This document shows positions 37,254 through 48,661 of a stretch of DNA of 64,000 bases, in pieces. The notes below the pieces were generated by a model. That model ran no database searches, was not told where the DNA came from, and saw only the letters and a list, made by a program, of their open reading frames with translations. This stretch comes from Arthrobacter citreus (GTDB taxonomy: Bacteria; Bacillota; Bacilli; Bacillales; Bacillaceae_G). A program made the position numbers and the translations under genes. The DNA lies in the NCBI GenBank assembly GCA_013200995.1, contig CP053688.1:4960001-5024000 (forward strand). The letters are read 5' to 3'. Position 1 is the first letter of the stretch. The number at the start of each line of letters is the position of its first letter.

Positions 37254-39013
37254 TAGGCACTGACATCATTTTCAAAAACTTCAACAATTGGAGTTTCAAC
37301 TAAATGATTTGTTAATAATTTTATTTCAAAGAAAAGTAGCTCTGGTTTAATAAAAGTTGAAGGAATAGAAAGAATTTCTTTGTCTTCCTTATCATAGAAA
37401 ACAATATAATTTACTTTTCTTTGATAAGCTGCCATTTTCCCTTCATTTTTACCCCATTTTCGAAGCTCGATTTTCATCCGATTTATTTTATGAAGCTCGA
37501 TTGACTTTATTTCATTTCCTTTTTTAAAGGTTAATTGTCTAGTTGTTAAAATCACTTTTGACTCTTTTCGTAGCTGGATTGTTGCATACACTTTAAACAA
37601 GAAAACAATCCATAGTACAGATAGTAGTACGAAATAAAATGGATCGTGATTTCCGAAAGCAGTACCTGTACGAATGGCTGTTAAAAAACCTAAGAAGTAC
37701 GTGCCAAAGTGCCAACTTGGCTTTGATTCTAATATGACTTCTTGACCTAATTTATCGTTTTCGGTTTTATTTAATAACTCAAGTTGTTTCTTATGTTCAT
37801 CCAGCGTATATTTGTCCCAACTCGTAAACGCTGTAATTGTCTCATCAATAAATCTAGGACTTGGGATTTGTTCAGTAATATAGGCTCCGACATATGCTGC
37901 CATCCAATCATTTTCATCCCAGTTTTCTTGGTTACTACGAAATCTAGTTAAATAAAAAGTTACTTCTTCTTCATAATAGTTTGCAGTATCAATTCGTTTA
38001 ACGACTTCAATATCATCAGGGATGACCCCAAAATCCTCATGTGAAATTAAATAAAGAAACAATCTGTTTTTTACAAAACTATATTGATGGTCTTCGGTAA
38101 ACGAATACAACTTATTTTTTGACCCTTCATTTAGCTTTGTATAAAACCAATTGGCAGATTCAATATTGTGAGCACAATAGTCGAGTATTTCCATTTCAAT
38201 CTGAACGTCTTGCTCCATTAATGAGATAACGGCATCAACTTTTAAATACGGGTCTTTAAAATCAATTGCCTCTTCTAAATAGCCATGCATAAAATCATCA
38301 TAATAAAATTGCATTAATTGAAGACAAATACCCATTTCAGTACGAACAAATAAGTATGATTCCTTCCAAGCTTGGTAAACGTATTTTAAGTCATAATCGT
38401 CATCATAATTTAAATATGAATCGCGTTTAAACTTGTAATAATGTTTAATTTGTTCTTTTACATAATCGGCTTCTTCAGATGTAAAAGAAAGAGATTTTGA
38501 ATTTCTATGACACAATAGAATTAAATGGAATATTGATACAGCAGTTTCATTGTTTTCAATTAAATGTAGTAATTTTTTTACTAAATGAGGAGTCCAATTT
38601 GTCTCTTCAAAAATGAACTGTACATCAATATCTAGTGAAAATTGTAAAATATATTTATCGATTATTCGTATATAAACATCTCTAGCTAAGTCTGATTTAA
38701 GATTTATTAATAAATACAGTGATTGAAGTTTTGCTCGTTCACTGTATGCCTCAAAATTTTGTTCGATTGGAATGATCAATTCTTGTATTTCGAACTCTGA
38801 ACAAAATCCAACTAGATGATAGCTTCCATCATCCCAATCCTCTTTTGATTTTGGGAAGTTACCACCGGCTTCCTCTAATAAATAAATTAAAGATTCGATT
38901 GAAGCACCAGAACCTAGAGACTTCCTAAGTTGGTCTATTCCTTTTGCCCGCTGATATAAATCTTGATGGTGTAGTTGTTTTACGATAGTCTTGAATTTTC
39001 TTTGTACGGCCAA
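37253..39013 (-). CDS. Large uncharacterised protein with helical repeats, membrane segment and C-terminal PH-like domain
   Basis: This is a 586-residue protein I cannot name. The first about 420 residues are soluble and helical, with leucine-spaced helix pairs reminiscent of HEAT-type repeats (YQRAKGIDQLRKSLGSGA, RAKLQSLYLLINLKSD, DPYLKVDAVISLMEQD). Near residue 440-480 two hydrophobic stretches follow (TYFLGFLTAIRTG, FYFVLLSVLWIVFLFKVYATI). The last 100 residues (VILTTRQLTFKKGNEIKSIEL, KVNYIVFYDKEDKEIL) look like a bacterial PH-like beta domain. I start at TTG 39013 with GGAGGTAA 4 nt upstream. The scaffold could sense membrane or envelope state; that is speculation. Confidence 0.6.
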   Translation of the reverse strand: MAVQRKFKTIVKQLHHQDLYQRAKGIDQLRKSLGSGASIESLIYLLEEAGGNFPKSKEDWDDGSYHLVGFCSEFEIQELIIPIEQNFEAYSERAKLQSLYLLINLKSDLARDVYIRIIDKYILQFSLDIDVQFIFEETNWTPHLVKKLLHLIENNETAVSIFHLILLCHRNSKSLSFTSEEADYVKEQIKHYYKFKRDSYLNYDDDYDLKYVYQAWKESYLFVRTEMGICLQLMQFYYDDFMHGYLEEAIDFKDPYLKVDAVISLMEQDVQIEMEILDYCAHNIESANWFYTKLNEGSKNKLYSFTEDHQYSFVKNRLFLYLISHEDFGVIPDDIEVVKRIDTANYYEEEVTFYLTRFRSNQENWDENDWMAAYVGAYITEQIPSPRFIDETITAFTSWDKYTLDEHKKQLELLNKTENDKLGQEVILESKPSWHFGTYFLGFLTAIRTGTAFGNHDPFYFVLLSVLWIVFLFKVYATIQLRKESKVILTTRQLTFKKGNEIKSIELHKINRMKIELRKWGKNEGKMAAYQRKVNYIVFYDKEDKEILSIPSTFIKPELLFFEIKLLTNHLVETPIVEVFENDVSA

Positions 39014-39167
39014 CTTATTACCTCCTATAGCGGCTTTGTAATTCAAATATATCATAATAAGGTTATTGGGAAATAGTTAATTAGACTTATAGTTTTTTAG
39101 GTCAAATATTATTGCAGGACTATTAACGTGTTTTTTGTCACAATTGGATAATTTTTACAAGATTGTT

Positions 39168-39196
39168 TTGATAATTTTTTTTTTAGCTTTTATAAT
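39168..39196 (+). promoter_or_regulatory. Sigma-A promoter of the DUF4257 gene
   Basis: TTGATA (39168-39173) and a perfect TATAAT (39191-39196) are 17 nt apart. Transcription would start near 39203 and leave a leader of about 120 nt. Confidence 0.75.
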
Positions 39197-39203
39197 AATA
39201 AGT

Positions 39204-39294
39204 ACAAGCTGTTCATACTTTAATATAGAACTTGTCCAATCCTAGCGATCATTTCGATTAATTTATATTCGAAACGAAAGTAGGAATTTTTTTT
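39204..39294 (+). promoter_or_regulatory. Structured 5' leader with terminator-like element
   Basis: ACAAG...TTC (39204-39213) can pair with GAACTTGT (39228-39235). Further on AATCCTA (39238-39244) pairs with TAGGAATT (39281-39288), enclosing TTTCG/CGAAA (39252-39256, 39270-39274), and is followed directly by eight T. The layout, one hairpin and then a terminator before the gene, is that of a transcription attenuator. I recognise no known riboswitch class. Confidence 0.4.
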
Positions 39295-39323
39295 GTACCT
39301 AAAATTAAGAACGGAGGATGAAC

Positions 39324-39656
39324 ATGGTTAAGCTCTATGTCTTGGCGATCGTCATTGGTGGAGTGACCGGATTTATTTTTCACATCCTGTTTAACAAAGG
39401 TACGATTATGCTCCCGGTGAGACGAAAGAAAGGCTTTTATTTAGGATTTCTTGCGGATATTTTATTTGGAGCAACAGCCTCGACATTATTTGTTTCTTTA
39501 TTTATACCAGAGAACATGTTAAAAGATATGCGTATGGTAATTGGATATTGTATATTAGCTGGCCTCTCATCACAGAGCTTTCTTTTAAGTAGGGCACTTA
39601 ACACTGAACGGGAAAGGGTAAGTTCGCTGCATAATATTTCGAAGCAAATAGTATAG
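39324..39656 (+). CDS. DUF4257 family membrane protein
   Basis: This is a 110-residue protein with three hydrophobic helices (LYVLAIVIGGVTGFIFHILF, LGFLADILFGATASTLFVSLF, VIGYCILAGLSSQSFLLS) and a polar tail. It resembles the DUF4257 proteins of Bacillus. I chose ATG 39324, 6 nt after GGAGG; ATG 39318 touches that site. It has its own promoter and leader. Function unknown. The following 70-residue gene is 43 nt downstream in the same unit. Confidence 0.7.
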   Translation: MVKLYVLAIVIGGVTGFIFHILFNKGTIMLPVRRKKGFYLGFLADILFGATASTLFVSLFIPENMLKDMRMVIGYCILAGLSSQSFLLSRALNTERERVSSLHNISKQIV

Positions 39657-39699
39657 TAGTTTCGATAATATTCTTAGCTAAAAATGAAGGAGGCATGTA

Positions 39700-39912
39700 A
39701 TGAGGTTAGTGCTAACACCTGAAGAGAAAGCGATTTATTTAGATTTACTAGAGGACTTATTAAATGCTGATACTGAATACGAAATAAAAAGCATCGAATT
39801 CAACATCTTAAATTTTTTAAATAACATAAAAGATTCTAGAAAAAATGTTGAAGATTTCGATGAAAAAGCGGCAACAGCTCAGTTCGTTCGGGCTGGAAAG
39901 TTGAAAAGTTAA
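39700..39912 (+). CDS. Small acidic protein, unknown function
   Basis: This is a 70-residue soluble helical protein (LTPEEKAIYLDLLEDLLNADTEYEIKSIEFNILNFLN). AAGGAGG precedes the ATG. It is probably co-transcribed with the DUF4257 gene. No family recognised. Confidence 0.65.
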   Translation: MRLVLTPEEKAIYLDLLEDLLNADTEYEIKSIEFNILNFLNNIKDSRKNVEDFDEKAATAQFVRAGKLKS

Positions 39913-40018
39913 GAAAAACGTTATAAGAAATAGTCTCGTATATATTATCGCTATAATTATAATAAAAAATGAATTGCCTTTCTATTAATTTATATTAAAT
40001 TCTAATTAAAAGAGGTAT

Positions 40019-40256
40019 TTGAGCGAAAAGGAAAATTTTCTGGATTCCAATAATTGTATTTATCATTACCATTTCTACATTTAACGTGTGCGGTGATTTG
40101 TTTAACATAGAATCTTTAAAATGGTTTAATTTTGAGGAAACCACGAATGGCGGATTTACTATTGGTGGTTCATTGAACCCAATTATATTTGGTTTTGCTA
40201 TTGGTTTCATTGTGGAATGGATCTATAATAGCAGGGATAAAAAGCGCACAGCTTAG
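40019..40256 (+). pseudogene. Small membrane protein gene with probable frameshift near its start
   Basis: From 40023 to TAG 40254-40256 a frame encodes KIFWIPIIVFIITISTF, a polar middle with NGGFTIGGSLNP and a second helix (IIFGFAIGFIVEWIYNS), but it has no start codon: TGA stands directly before it. A TTG at 40019 after AGAGG is one base out of frame. One more A in the run at 40026-40028 would restore MSEKRKIFW. So it is either a fresh pseudogene or a base-run error. Confidence 0.45.
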
Positions 40257-40272
40257 TAAAACATTAGCCATG

Positions 40273-40311
40273 AAAAAACTGGAACTCTATAAAAAGAGTT
40301 CCAGTTTTTTT
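40273..40311. terminator. Terminator between the small gene and the protease gene
   Basis: AAAAAACTGGAACTCT and AGAGTTCCAGTTTTTT are perfect 16-nt arms around ATAAAA, with A and T runs making it bidirectional. Confidence 0.9.
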
Positions 40312-43300
40312 AGTTAACACCAAGTTTTGCTTTAATTGTTTGGATTGTTTGTCCATTCAGCACTTGGACTGGGCTTGGTGTATTTAACACATAGTCATTT
40401 TCTTTTAAGTAATTTGATTCTAGTAATTTAAAGTCTTTAGCATCTGTAATACCGTCAAAGTTTATGTCTGTGTTTCGGTTGTTTTTATTCCAATTCGCTT
40501 CAAGTAATAGTACATCATTTAGATCTACTACGTTGTCTTTATTTATGTCTCCAGCTTTAGACTTTGCAGTGTAATAAAAAATGCTTTCTCCAATGCTTAT
40601 ATTCCCGTCTTGTCTTCCAACTTCAAGCGGAGTATAAGTTGTAAAGTGTCCTGGAACATCTACGATTACCGTGAATAAAGGTTCGTTTGCTGGTAAGTTA
40701 TTTATAAAAATTTGACCGTTCTTTTGTATTTCCCCAGCGTATAAATTACCTTTAGAATCTTGTGCTTTAACAGTTGCACCTACAGTTGTGTAATCAGTTG
40801 AATAATTGTACGTACCATCTTCCTTATATAAGCCTTGTGCTCCAAGCTGTGCTTGTACTTTTGAATACGATGCATAAATTGGAAGTAGACCTGTTTGGAT
40901 TAGCGGTCTTACAGTTGCTCCATTCACATCTTTGTATGCACCACCATAAATATTAAAGAGTTGACTAAGCACATTTACGTACTCATCTGCTTTTGTATCA
41001 AATACGAGATCAAGTAAAGGTACATCGCCTGAAATCCCCTCGTTAGGCATTTTCAATGTAATGTTTGTTGTTAAACTAGTTGTACCATTAGTAGTCGAAG
41101 TTAGTTCGGTTCCTTCTGGTAATGCTATGTTTTTTACAATCTCTGCTGAATCAAAATATTTACTTAAATAATTTAATGAGAAGCTCATTTCTTTTGCATT
41201 CTTTAATCCATGGCTATACAGAGTATACGTTACTTTATCACCCATTGTAATTGATTCTTTATTAGGTTTAGCATAAATATACTGCGTTCCTGCTTTGACA
41301 TAGTAAATAACCCTTGGAGCATTAGATGTATTTCCAGCTCGATCAGCGCCTACAAATTGAAGCATTGTAGCAGTTGAAGAACCAGTTACAGAGATTTCTT
41401 TAGAGAATTTACCATTTTCATCAACGTTAATACTTAAAGCAGGTCCATTAGAACCGTAATATACCTTGTTATTAGCTTGCGTTACATTAATCCCATTATT
41501 TTGCATTTCAGTGACTTCGTTATCAATTACAGTACCCGATAAAGTGACTGTTTTTTGATCTGGTGCTAATTCAACAAATGGAAGATTTCCTTTAGGCGTA
41601 GCATTTGTTTGATCTAGGGAAAGCTTTGCACCGGAATTATCGATGTATACTTTATCAGTTTGTACAAATTGCTTTCCAACCTGATTTGTTCCAATTGCTT
41701 TAATTTTATAAACGCCTTCTGGAGCTAAAATCGAAGTAAACCCAATTGGCTTTTTAGCGTTTCCGGTAAAAGGGAAGTATCTTCCTGTAAATCCGTCTTG
41801 AAGATAATATTCATAGTCTACAGTAGCACCGGTAGTATTAATTGAGGTGATTAAACCTAAATCTTTATTTGTTTTTGGATCAACTAATACAAAATCGATC
41901 GTTTTCATAGGCGAATTAAAGTTGAAATCTAAATCTGAATCTTTAACACTGAATGGAGCTATTACACGATTAGTTGAGATCGAAGGGGAGTGGACTTTGA
42001 AATATTTAAAACCTTCTTCAACAACTCGTGTTCCAAAAGGAATTTGATAATTCTCTTCAGGATTTTTTTCATTTTCAATATGAATATATCCTTCATAGGT
42101 TCCTTTCTCAGCTGTTTTTGGAATTGATAATAAAACAGAAATCTCTTTTTGACTATCGGATTTTAACTTTAAAGAGTTCTCAGATACGATTAAATTTACA
42201 CCGTTTTTCTGTGCATCTAAAGAACCTTGTGCGCCTATATTATATTCAACAGAAACAGTATATTTTTTCGTTTTTTTGCTTGAGTTAGAGATTATAATTT
42301 TTTTTGAATTGTTATATGAAGTATCATCATCCATAGGGATAATTCCGTAGCTTAGACCACCTGTTTGCTCCTGAATGATTTGTTCTTGTCCATTATCGAT
42401 ATACGGAGTTTCATCTGAAACTGAGATTTCTGTGTCTGAATGGATAGCTTCATACGGATCAACTCTGCCAGCACCTACTTCAAATACACTATACTTATCT
42501 TTTAAAGGATCTGCTGTATTCATTAAAATGGTTTTAATGATAGCTGGTGTATAATTTGGATTTGCCTGCAGCAATAAAGCTGCTATACCTGCCACATGAG
42601 GAGTTGCCATAGATGTCCCTGACATTCTTTCATAAGCAGATGAGTAATCACTCTGATCATTTTTATTTCTAATATAAGAAGGAACTGTCGATAATACATT
42701 GACGCCAGGTGCTGTTACTTCAGGTTTTATATCGTATAAAGTACCTGACGGACCTCTTGAGCTAAAGTCTGCTAATACGTCACCAGAAATTTCACTTTCA
42801 CCTAATGTACCAAATGAAACAGCCATAGTACCAGTTTGTAATAAATCCCTAACTGCTGATCCAGTATTATTATCTAATGAGAAAACTGGTATATAATCAT
42901 TACTTTCACCTAAGTAATATGGAATTTGTCCTTCAGCGAAATTATTGTTGTAAATAATTATTCCTGCTGCACCGTTTTGTTTAGCATATTGCATTTTATC
43001 GATCAAAGCATATGTACCACGTACAACTAATGCTATTTTTCCCTTTACATCTTTTCCAGCATAATCATTTGGACCACCTTCACCAACATTGACAATATCA
43101 AATGATTTACTAGATAGGTTACTAAAGTCATCCGTCCACTTTTTAGTCATCAACTGTAAAGTTCCGTTTATTTTTCGTTTGCCTACTTTGAAGCTACTTT
43201 TAAAGGTTGTTACTTTAGTAGAAGCTGAGCTAGCTCCAACAGTTAATGCTAGTGCAGCAGCTCCAGGTGAGCCTAATGTAGACATTCCATAATCTCCTGA

Positions 43301-44425
43301 ATTTCCTGCTGCAACAACTGCAGTGACACCGTTTAAGACAGCATTATCAATTGCTAGGCTTGTAGGATCTAATGGATCATTATAATCACTTCCTAATGAA
43401 AGATTTATCACATCCATACCATCTTCAACAGACTTGTCGATTCCAGCAATTACCGAAGAGTTAGCTCCACTACCATATGGACCTAAAACTCGATAGACAT
43501 ATAAATCAGCATCAGGAGCTATGCCCGTTACTTTGAAATTTGAGTCGTTTTTAGCTTGCCCTGCGATTGTTCCTGAAACGTGCGTACCGTGTTCAGTATA
43601 ATAGGAACTACCATTATAGAATTCTGGATTTCCAGACTTCTTCCAATTATCATATGTAGTTTCCATTGGATCATTGTCATTGTCTACAAAGTCATATCCG
43701 CCTTTATATGCACCCTTTAAATCCGGATGATTATAATCAATTCCGGTATCAATTACCCCAATTTTAACTCCTTTTCCAGTAAATCCTTCTTTATGTAATT
43801 CGTCTACTTTTAAAAATGGGATGCTATCAACATTTGTTTGATCGTTCTTTTCATCAGTTTGTTTTGGGGGTTGTAATTGTACTTGTGCATCACTGTAAAC
43901 TGCTTTTACCCCATCTAATTGCATTAATTGTTTAATCTGATTAGCGGGTAGAGTTAAAGCGACACCATTAAATGAATGTTTATAAGTATGTTTTATTTGA
44001 TACGAGTCTTGTTTAGATTTTGCATTATTACCTACTTGTTCTTGTAAATCTTTTTTAAATTGAACATGTGATTGTTCTACCTTGGCCATTGCTGTTGCAA
44101 GTGAAATGCTTTTTCCTTCTGCAGCTTCTGTTAGCTGTTCAGTTTTAGCAGGAAGGACTTTAAATTCAACAATTACGGATACTTCTTTCGGACTACTTAA
44201 GTTTATATCTGAAGATAGATGTAAACCTGTTTTAAATTTGTTTGAATTTAATGCTTGTAATGCTTCTCTTTGTTCAGGGGTCAACTTAGCTAATAAGACT
44301 TCACTTGATGAAATTGTTTGTGCATTAGCGTGATAAGTAATAGGTGCAAGGGTTCCAAACAGTAAACTTGTACTTAGTCCGATGGATGCAAGGTGTTTCA
44401 TTTTTCTTTTGCTTGTTTTTCGCAT
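40310..44425 (-). CDS. Secreted S8 serine protease with PA, cohesin-like and dockerin domains
   Basis: This is a 1,371-residue exported subtilase. Domains: a signal peptide (residues 1-36), an inhibitor I9 propeptide (about 75-185), then the catalytic domain with Asp 226 (GVIDTGID), His 282 (EHGTHVSGT), Asn in AAGNSGD and Ser 605 (SGTSMATPHVAG). A PA domain is inserted at about 440-535. Downstream are a Vpr/lactocepin-like beta domain, an Ig-like region, a cohesin-like domain (about 1070-1170, ITMGDKVTYTLYSHGL) and, at about 1291-1340, dockerin-type calcium loops (GDINKDNVVDLNDV and DINFDGITDAKDF). The ATG is three codons inside the longest frame. No LPXTG anchor is present. Confidence 0.9.
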   Translation of the reverse strand: MRKTSKRKMKHLASIGLSTSLLFGTLAPITYHANAQTISSSEVLLAKLTPEQREALQALNSNKFKTGLHLSSDINLSSPKEVSVIVEFKVLPAKTEQLTEAAEGKSISLATAMAKVEQSHVQFKKDLQEQVGNNAKSKQDSYQIKHTYKHSFNGVALTLPANQIKQLMQLDGVKAVYSDAQVQLQPPKQTDEKNDQTNVDSIPFLKVDELHKEGFTGKGVKIGVIDTGIDYNHPDLKGAYKGGYDFVDNDNDPMETTYDNWKKSGNPEFYNGSSYYTEHGTHVSGTIAGQAKNDSNFKVTGIAPDADLYVYRVLGPYGSGANSSVIAGIDKSVEDGMDVINLSLGSDYNDPLDPTSLAIDNAVLNGVTAVVAAGNSGDYGMSTLGSPGAAALALTVGASSASTKVTTFKSSFKVGKRKINGTLQLMTKKWTDDFSNLSSKSFDIVNVGEGGPNDYAGKDVKGKIALVVRGTYALIDKMQYAKQNGAAGIIIYNNNFAEGQIPYYLGESNDYIPVFSLDNNTGSAVRDLLQTGTMAVSFGTLGESEISGDVLADFSSRGPSGTLYDIKPEVTAPGVNVLSTVPSYIRNKNDQSDYSSAYERMSGTSMATPHVAGIAALLLQANPNYTPAIIKTILMNTADPLKDKYSVFEVGAGRVDPYEAIHSDTEISVSDETPYIDNGQEQIIQEQTGGLSYGIIPMDDDTSYNNSKKIIISNSSKKTKKYTVSVEYNIGAQGSLDAQKNGVNLIVSENSLKLKSDSQKEISVLLSIPKTAEKGTYEGYIHIENEKNPEENYQIPFGTRVVEEGFKYFKVHSPSISTNRVIAPFSVKDSDLDFNFNSPMKTIDFVLVDPKTNKDLGLITSINTTGATVDYEYYLQDGFTGRYFPFTGNAKKPIGFTSILAPEGVYKIKAIGTNQVGKQFVQTDKVYIDNSGAKLSLDQTNATPKGNLPFVELAPDQKTVTLSGTVIDNEVTEMQNNGINVTQANNKVYYGSNGPALSINVDENGKFSKEISVTGSSTATMLQFVGADRAGNTSNAPRVIYYVKAGTQYIYAKPNKESITMGDKVTYTLYSHGLKNAKEMSFSLNYLSKYFDSAEIVKNIALPEGTELTSTTNGTTSLTTNITLKMPNEGISGDVPLLDLVFDTKADEYVNVLSQLFNIYGGAYKDVNGATVRPLIQTGLLPIYASYSKVQAQLGAQGLYKEDGTYNYSTDYTTVGATVKAQDSKGNLYAGEIQKNGQIFINNLPANEPLFTVIVDVPGHFTTYTPLEVGRQDGNISIGESIFYYTAKSKAGDINKDNVVDLNDVLLLEANWNKNNRNTDINFDGITDAKDFKLLESNYLKENDYVLNTPSPVQVLNGQTIQTIKAKLGVN

Positions 44426-44434
44426 TTTTCTCAA

Positions 44435-44858
44435 CTTCTTTCTGAATGAATAAATAACTAATATATTTATTTTACAGAATATTCATTGAATTGAAGTCGG
44501 GTTATTTTTAATGAATTTTTATCAATTTTATTAATGCAGTTCTAAGGAAATAAACTGAAATCTTGATTTTATAACATTTTTTATAGAAATAAGTTGGGCG
44601 GATTTTTAGGATCTGCAGATTATTTAAGACAATGGAGGAGTAAATTTCAAAAATTGTTCTTTGGTAAACAGAAAAACTAAATATTATTTGCATACATTAT
44701 TATGTTACATAATGCACTTTTCCAATTGGATTAGTGGATTTTTCCTCCCTAATGTGAATTTATTGGACAAATAGTGTACAATAATTGTATTACTACAGTT
44801 TAAAAATAGGATAAATCTATTAAAATAAGAGATACAGTTAATTGAACGGAGTGAATTC
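44435..44858. other. Intergenic region upstream of the protease and cymR
   Basis: This 424-nt, very AT-rich stretch separates divergent genes. A TACAAT at about 44777 could be the -10 box for cymR with a poor -35 box. A 61-codon leftward frame here has no ribosome binding site. Nothing else is recognised. Confidence 0.4.
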
Positions 44859-45275
44859 ATGAAGATTTCAACTAAGGGAAGATATGGACTAACAGTTATG
44901 ATTGAATTAGCGAAAAGATATTGTGATAAACCAATTTCGCTTAAGAGTATTGCGAAAGCACAGAATCTTTCTGAGCATTATTTAGAGCAAATTATTTCAT
45001 TATTACGTAATGCGGGATTAGTTAAGAGTATTCGAGGTGCATATGGCGGGTATATTTTAACAAAAGAACCAAATGAAATCTCAGCGGGAGAAGTGATTAC
45101 TGCGCTTGAAGGCTCATTATCACCGATCGAAAATATTGAAGATGAAAATCCTGCCCAAAGAGAGCTATGGTCTCGTGTTCAAAAAGCGATCAATGAAGTT
45201 TTAGACCATACTACTCTTGAAGATTTAGCTAAGTTAGAATCTGATGATTTGAATGGATATATGTTTTATATTTAA
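44859..45275 (+). CDS. cymR: Cysteine metabolism repressor CymR (Rrf2 family)
   Basis: This is a 138-residue Rrf2-type regulator. The winged helix is MKISTKGRYGLTVMIELAKR, ISLKSIAKAQNLSEHYLEQI and VKSIRGAYGGYILTK. It has no cluster-binding Cys triad, unlike IscR. In Bacillus CymR acts with the cysteine synthase CysK to repress sulfur uptake and cysteine synthesis genes when cysteine is plentiful. AACGGAGTG precedes the ATG. The gene order cymR-iscS-mnmA is conserved. Confidence 0.94.
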   Translation: MKISTKGRYGLTVMIELAKRYCDKPISLKSIAKAQNLSEHYLEQIISLLRNAGLVKSIRGAYGGYILTKEPNEISAGEVITALEGSLSPIENIEDENPAQRELWSRVQKAINEVLDHTTLEDLAKLESDDLNGYMFYI

Positions 45276-45377
45276 GCTCGTTTTATTGTATTGTTGCATG
45301 TTAAGAAATGTAACTTTTAAGAAAGAAGTGTTTGAGGCGGCAAGTGCTTATTAAAAAACAGGGTTGATGAATTAGTA

Positions 45378-45413
45378 GGGATCGGAAATGGGTTAAATTC
45401 TAATCCCGTTTTT
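45378..45413 (+). terminator. Terminator-like hairpin between cymR and iscS
   Basis: GGGAT (45378-45382) can pair with ATCCC (45403-45407), followed by GTTTTT. GGGTT (45361) and GGGTTA (45390) are competing partners, so alternative folds are possible. It may weaken read-through from cymR into iscS. Confidence 0.3.
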
Positions 45414-45468
45414 CTTAGATTTCTCAATCCATGTACTGAATGCTTCATAAAGAAAGGATTTAATAAAA

Positions 45469-47761
<2,293 letters not shown>

Positions 47762-47768
47762 TCTATTT

Positions 47769-47803
47769 ACCCCAGCCAAGGATGGTTGGGGTTGTTTTTT
47801 TTT
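47769..47803 (+). terminator. Terminator of mnmA
   Basis: ACCCCAGCCA and TGGTTGGGGT pair around AGGA with one G-T pair, then a run of T. Confidence 0.9.
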
Positions 47804-47967
47804 AGGGAAAAGTAAATAAAATACTGAAACAAAATTGAAGAAACGTTCCTTTGAAATGTATTCATTGGTGTGATAGTGTTAAATAGAAAGATTTGGTTAT
47901 TTCATAAACTTAGTAGTTATGATTAAAAGATAAATTAATTGAAAGAAAATACATAGAGGTGTTATAC

Positions 47968-48627
47968 ATGAATAATTTTGAACGCGGAGTTGCAGCCCTT
48001 CAAGAAGGAAACTTAGAAGTTGCAGCTAATTTCTTAACGAAAGAAATAGAAGAAAATCCTACTAACTCATTAGCATATGTTAATTTTGGTCAGCTTTTAC
48101 TATCAATGGGCGATGTAGAACGAGCTTGTCGCTTTTTTGAAAAAGCTTTAGAACTTGATCCAGAACTAGCAGCTGCACACTACGCTGTCGGAACAGTGTA
48201 TTTTGAGGATGGAAAGTTTGATTTAGCAAAAAATCATTTTCAACATTGTGTGAAACTTGGTATGAATGATAGCGATGTACATTTTATGATTGGATTATGC
48301 TGTGTAAATAATGGAGATGATCGTTTTGCACTTCCATTTTTTCAACGAGCGATTGAGCTAGACGAAAAAGACGTAGATGCATTATTCCAATATGGTCTTA
48401 CTTTAGCAAAATTAGAAATGTTAGAAGAAGCAAAAGTAAATTTAGAAAAAGTATTACAATTAGATGAACATCATGCTGATGCACACTATAATTTAGGTAT
48501 TATTGCGATGTTTGATGATCAAGTTGAAATTGCTAAAGCTCATTTTAATAATGCGATTGAAAATCAAAATGATCACATGCTTGCTATGCATGCATTAAAA
48601 GTGATTGAAAATAAAGAAGAAGAATAA
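47968..48627 (+). CDS. TPR-repeat protein (YrrB-like)
   Basis: This is a 219-residue protein made of about six tetratricopeptide repeats of 34 residues (for example LAYVNFGQLLLSMGDVERACRF and AAHYAVGTVYFEDGKFDLAK). TPR stacks bind partner proteins. B. subtilis YrrB, also between mnmA and recD2, has the same make-up and is thought to take part in protein or nucleic acid assembly. I start at ATG 47968 with AGAGGTG upstream; a GTG three codons before overlaps it. Confidence 0.88.
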   Translation: MNNFERGVAALQEGNLEVAANFLTKEIEENPTNSLAYVNFGQLLLSMGDVERACRFFEKALELDPELAAAHYAVGTVYFEDGKFDLAKNHFQHCVKLGMNDSDVHFMIGLCCVNNGDDRFALPFFQRAIELDEKDVDALFQYGLTLAKLEMLEEAKVNLEKVLQLDEHHADAHYNLGIIAMFDDQVEIAKAHFNNAIENQNDHMLAMHALKVIENKEEE

Positions 48628-48661
48628 GTTACTTTAGTTTTAAAGCTTGGGAGGTGGAGAA

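Noticed and set aside
44508..44693. 61-codon leftward frame upstream of the protease
   Set aside because: No ribosome binding site and composition typical of AT-rich non-coding DNA.
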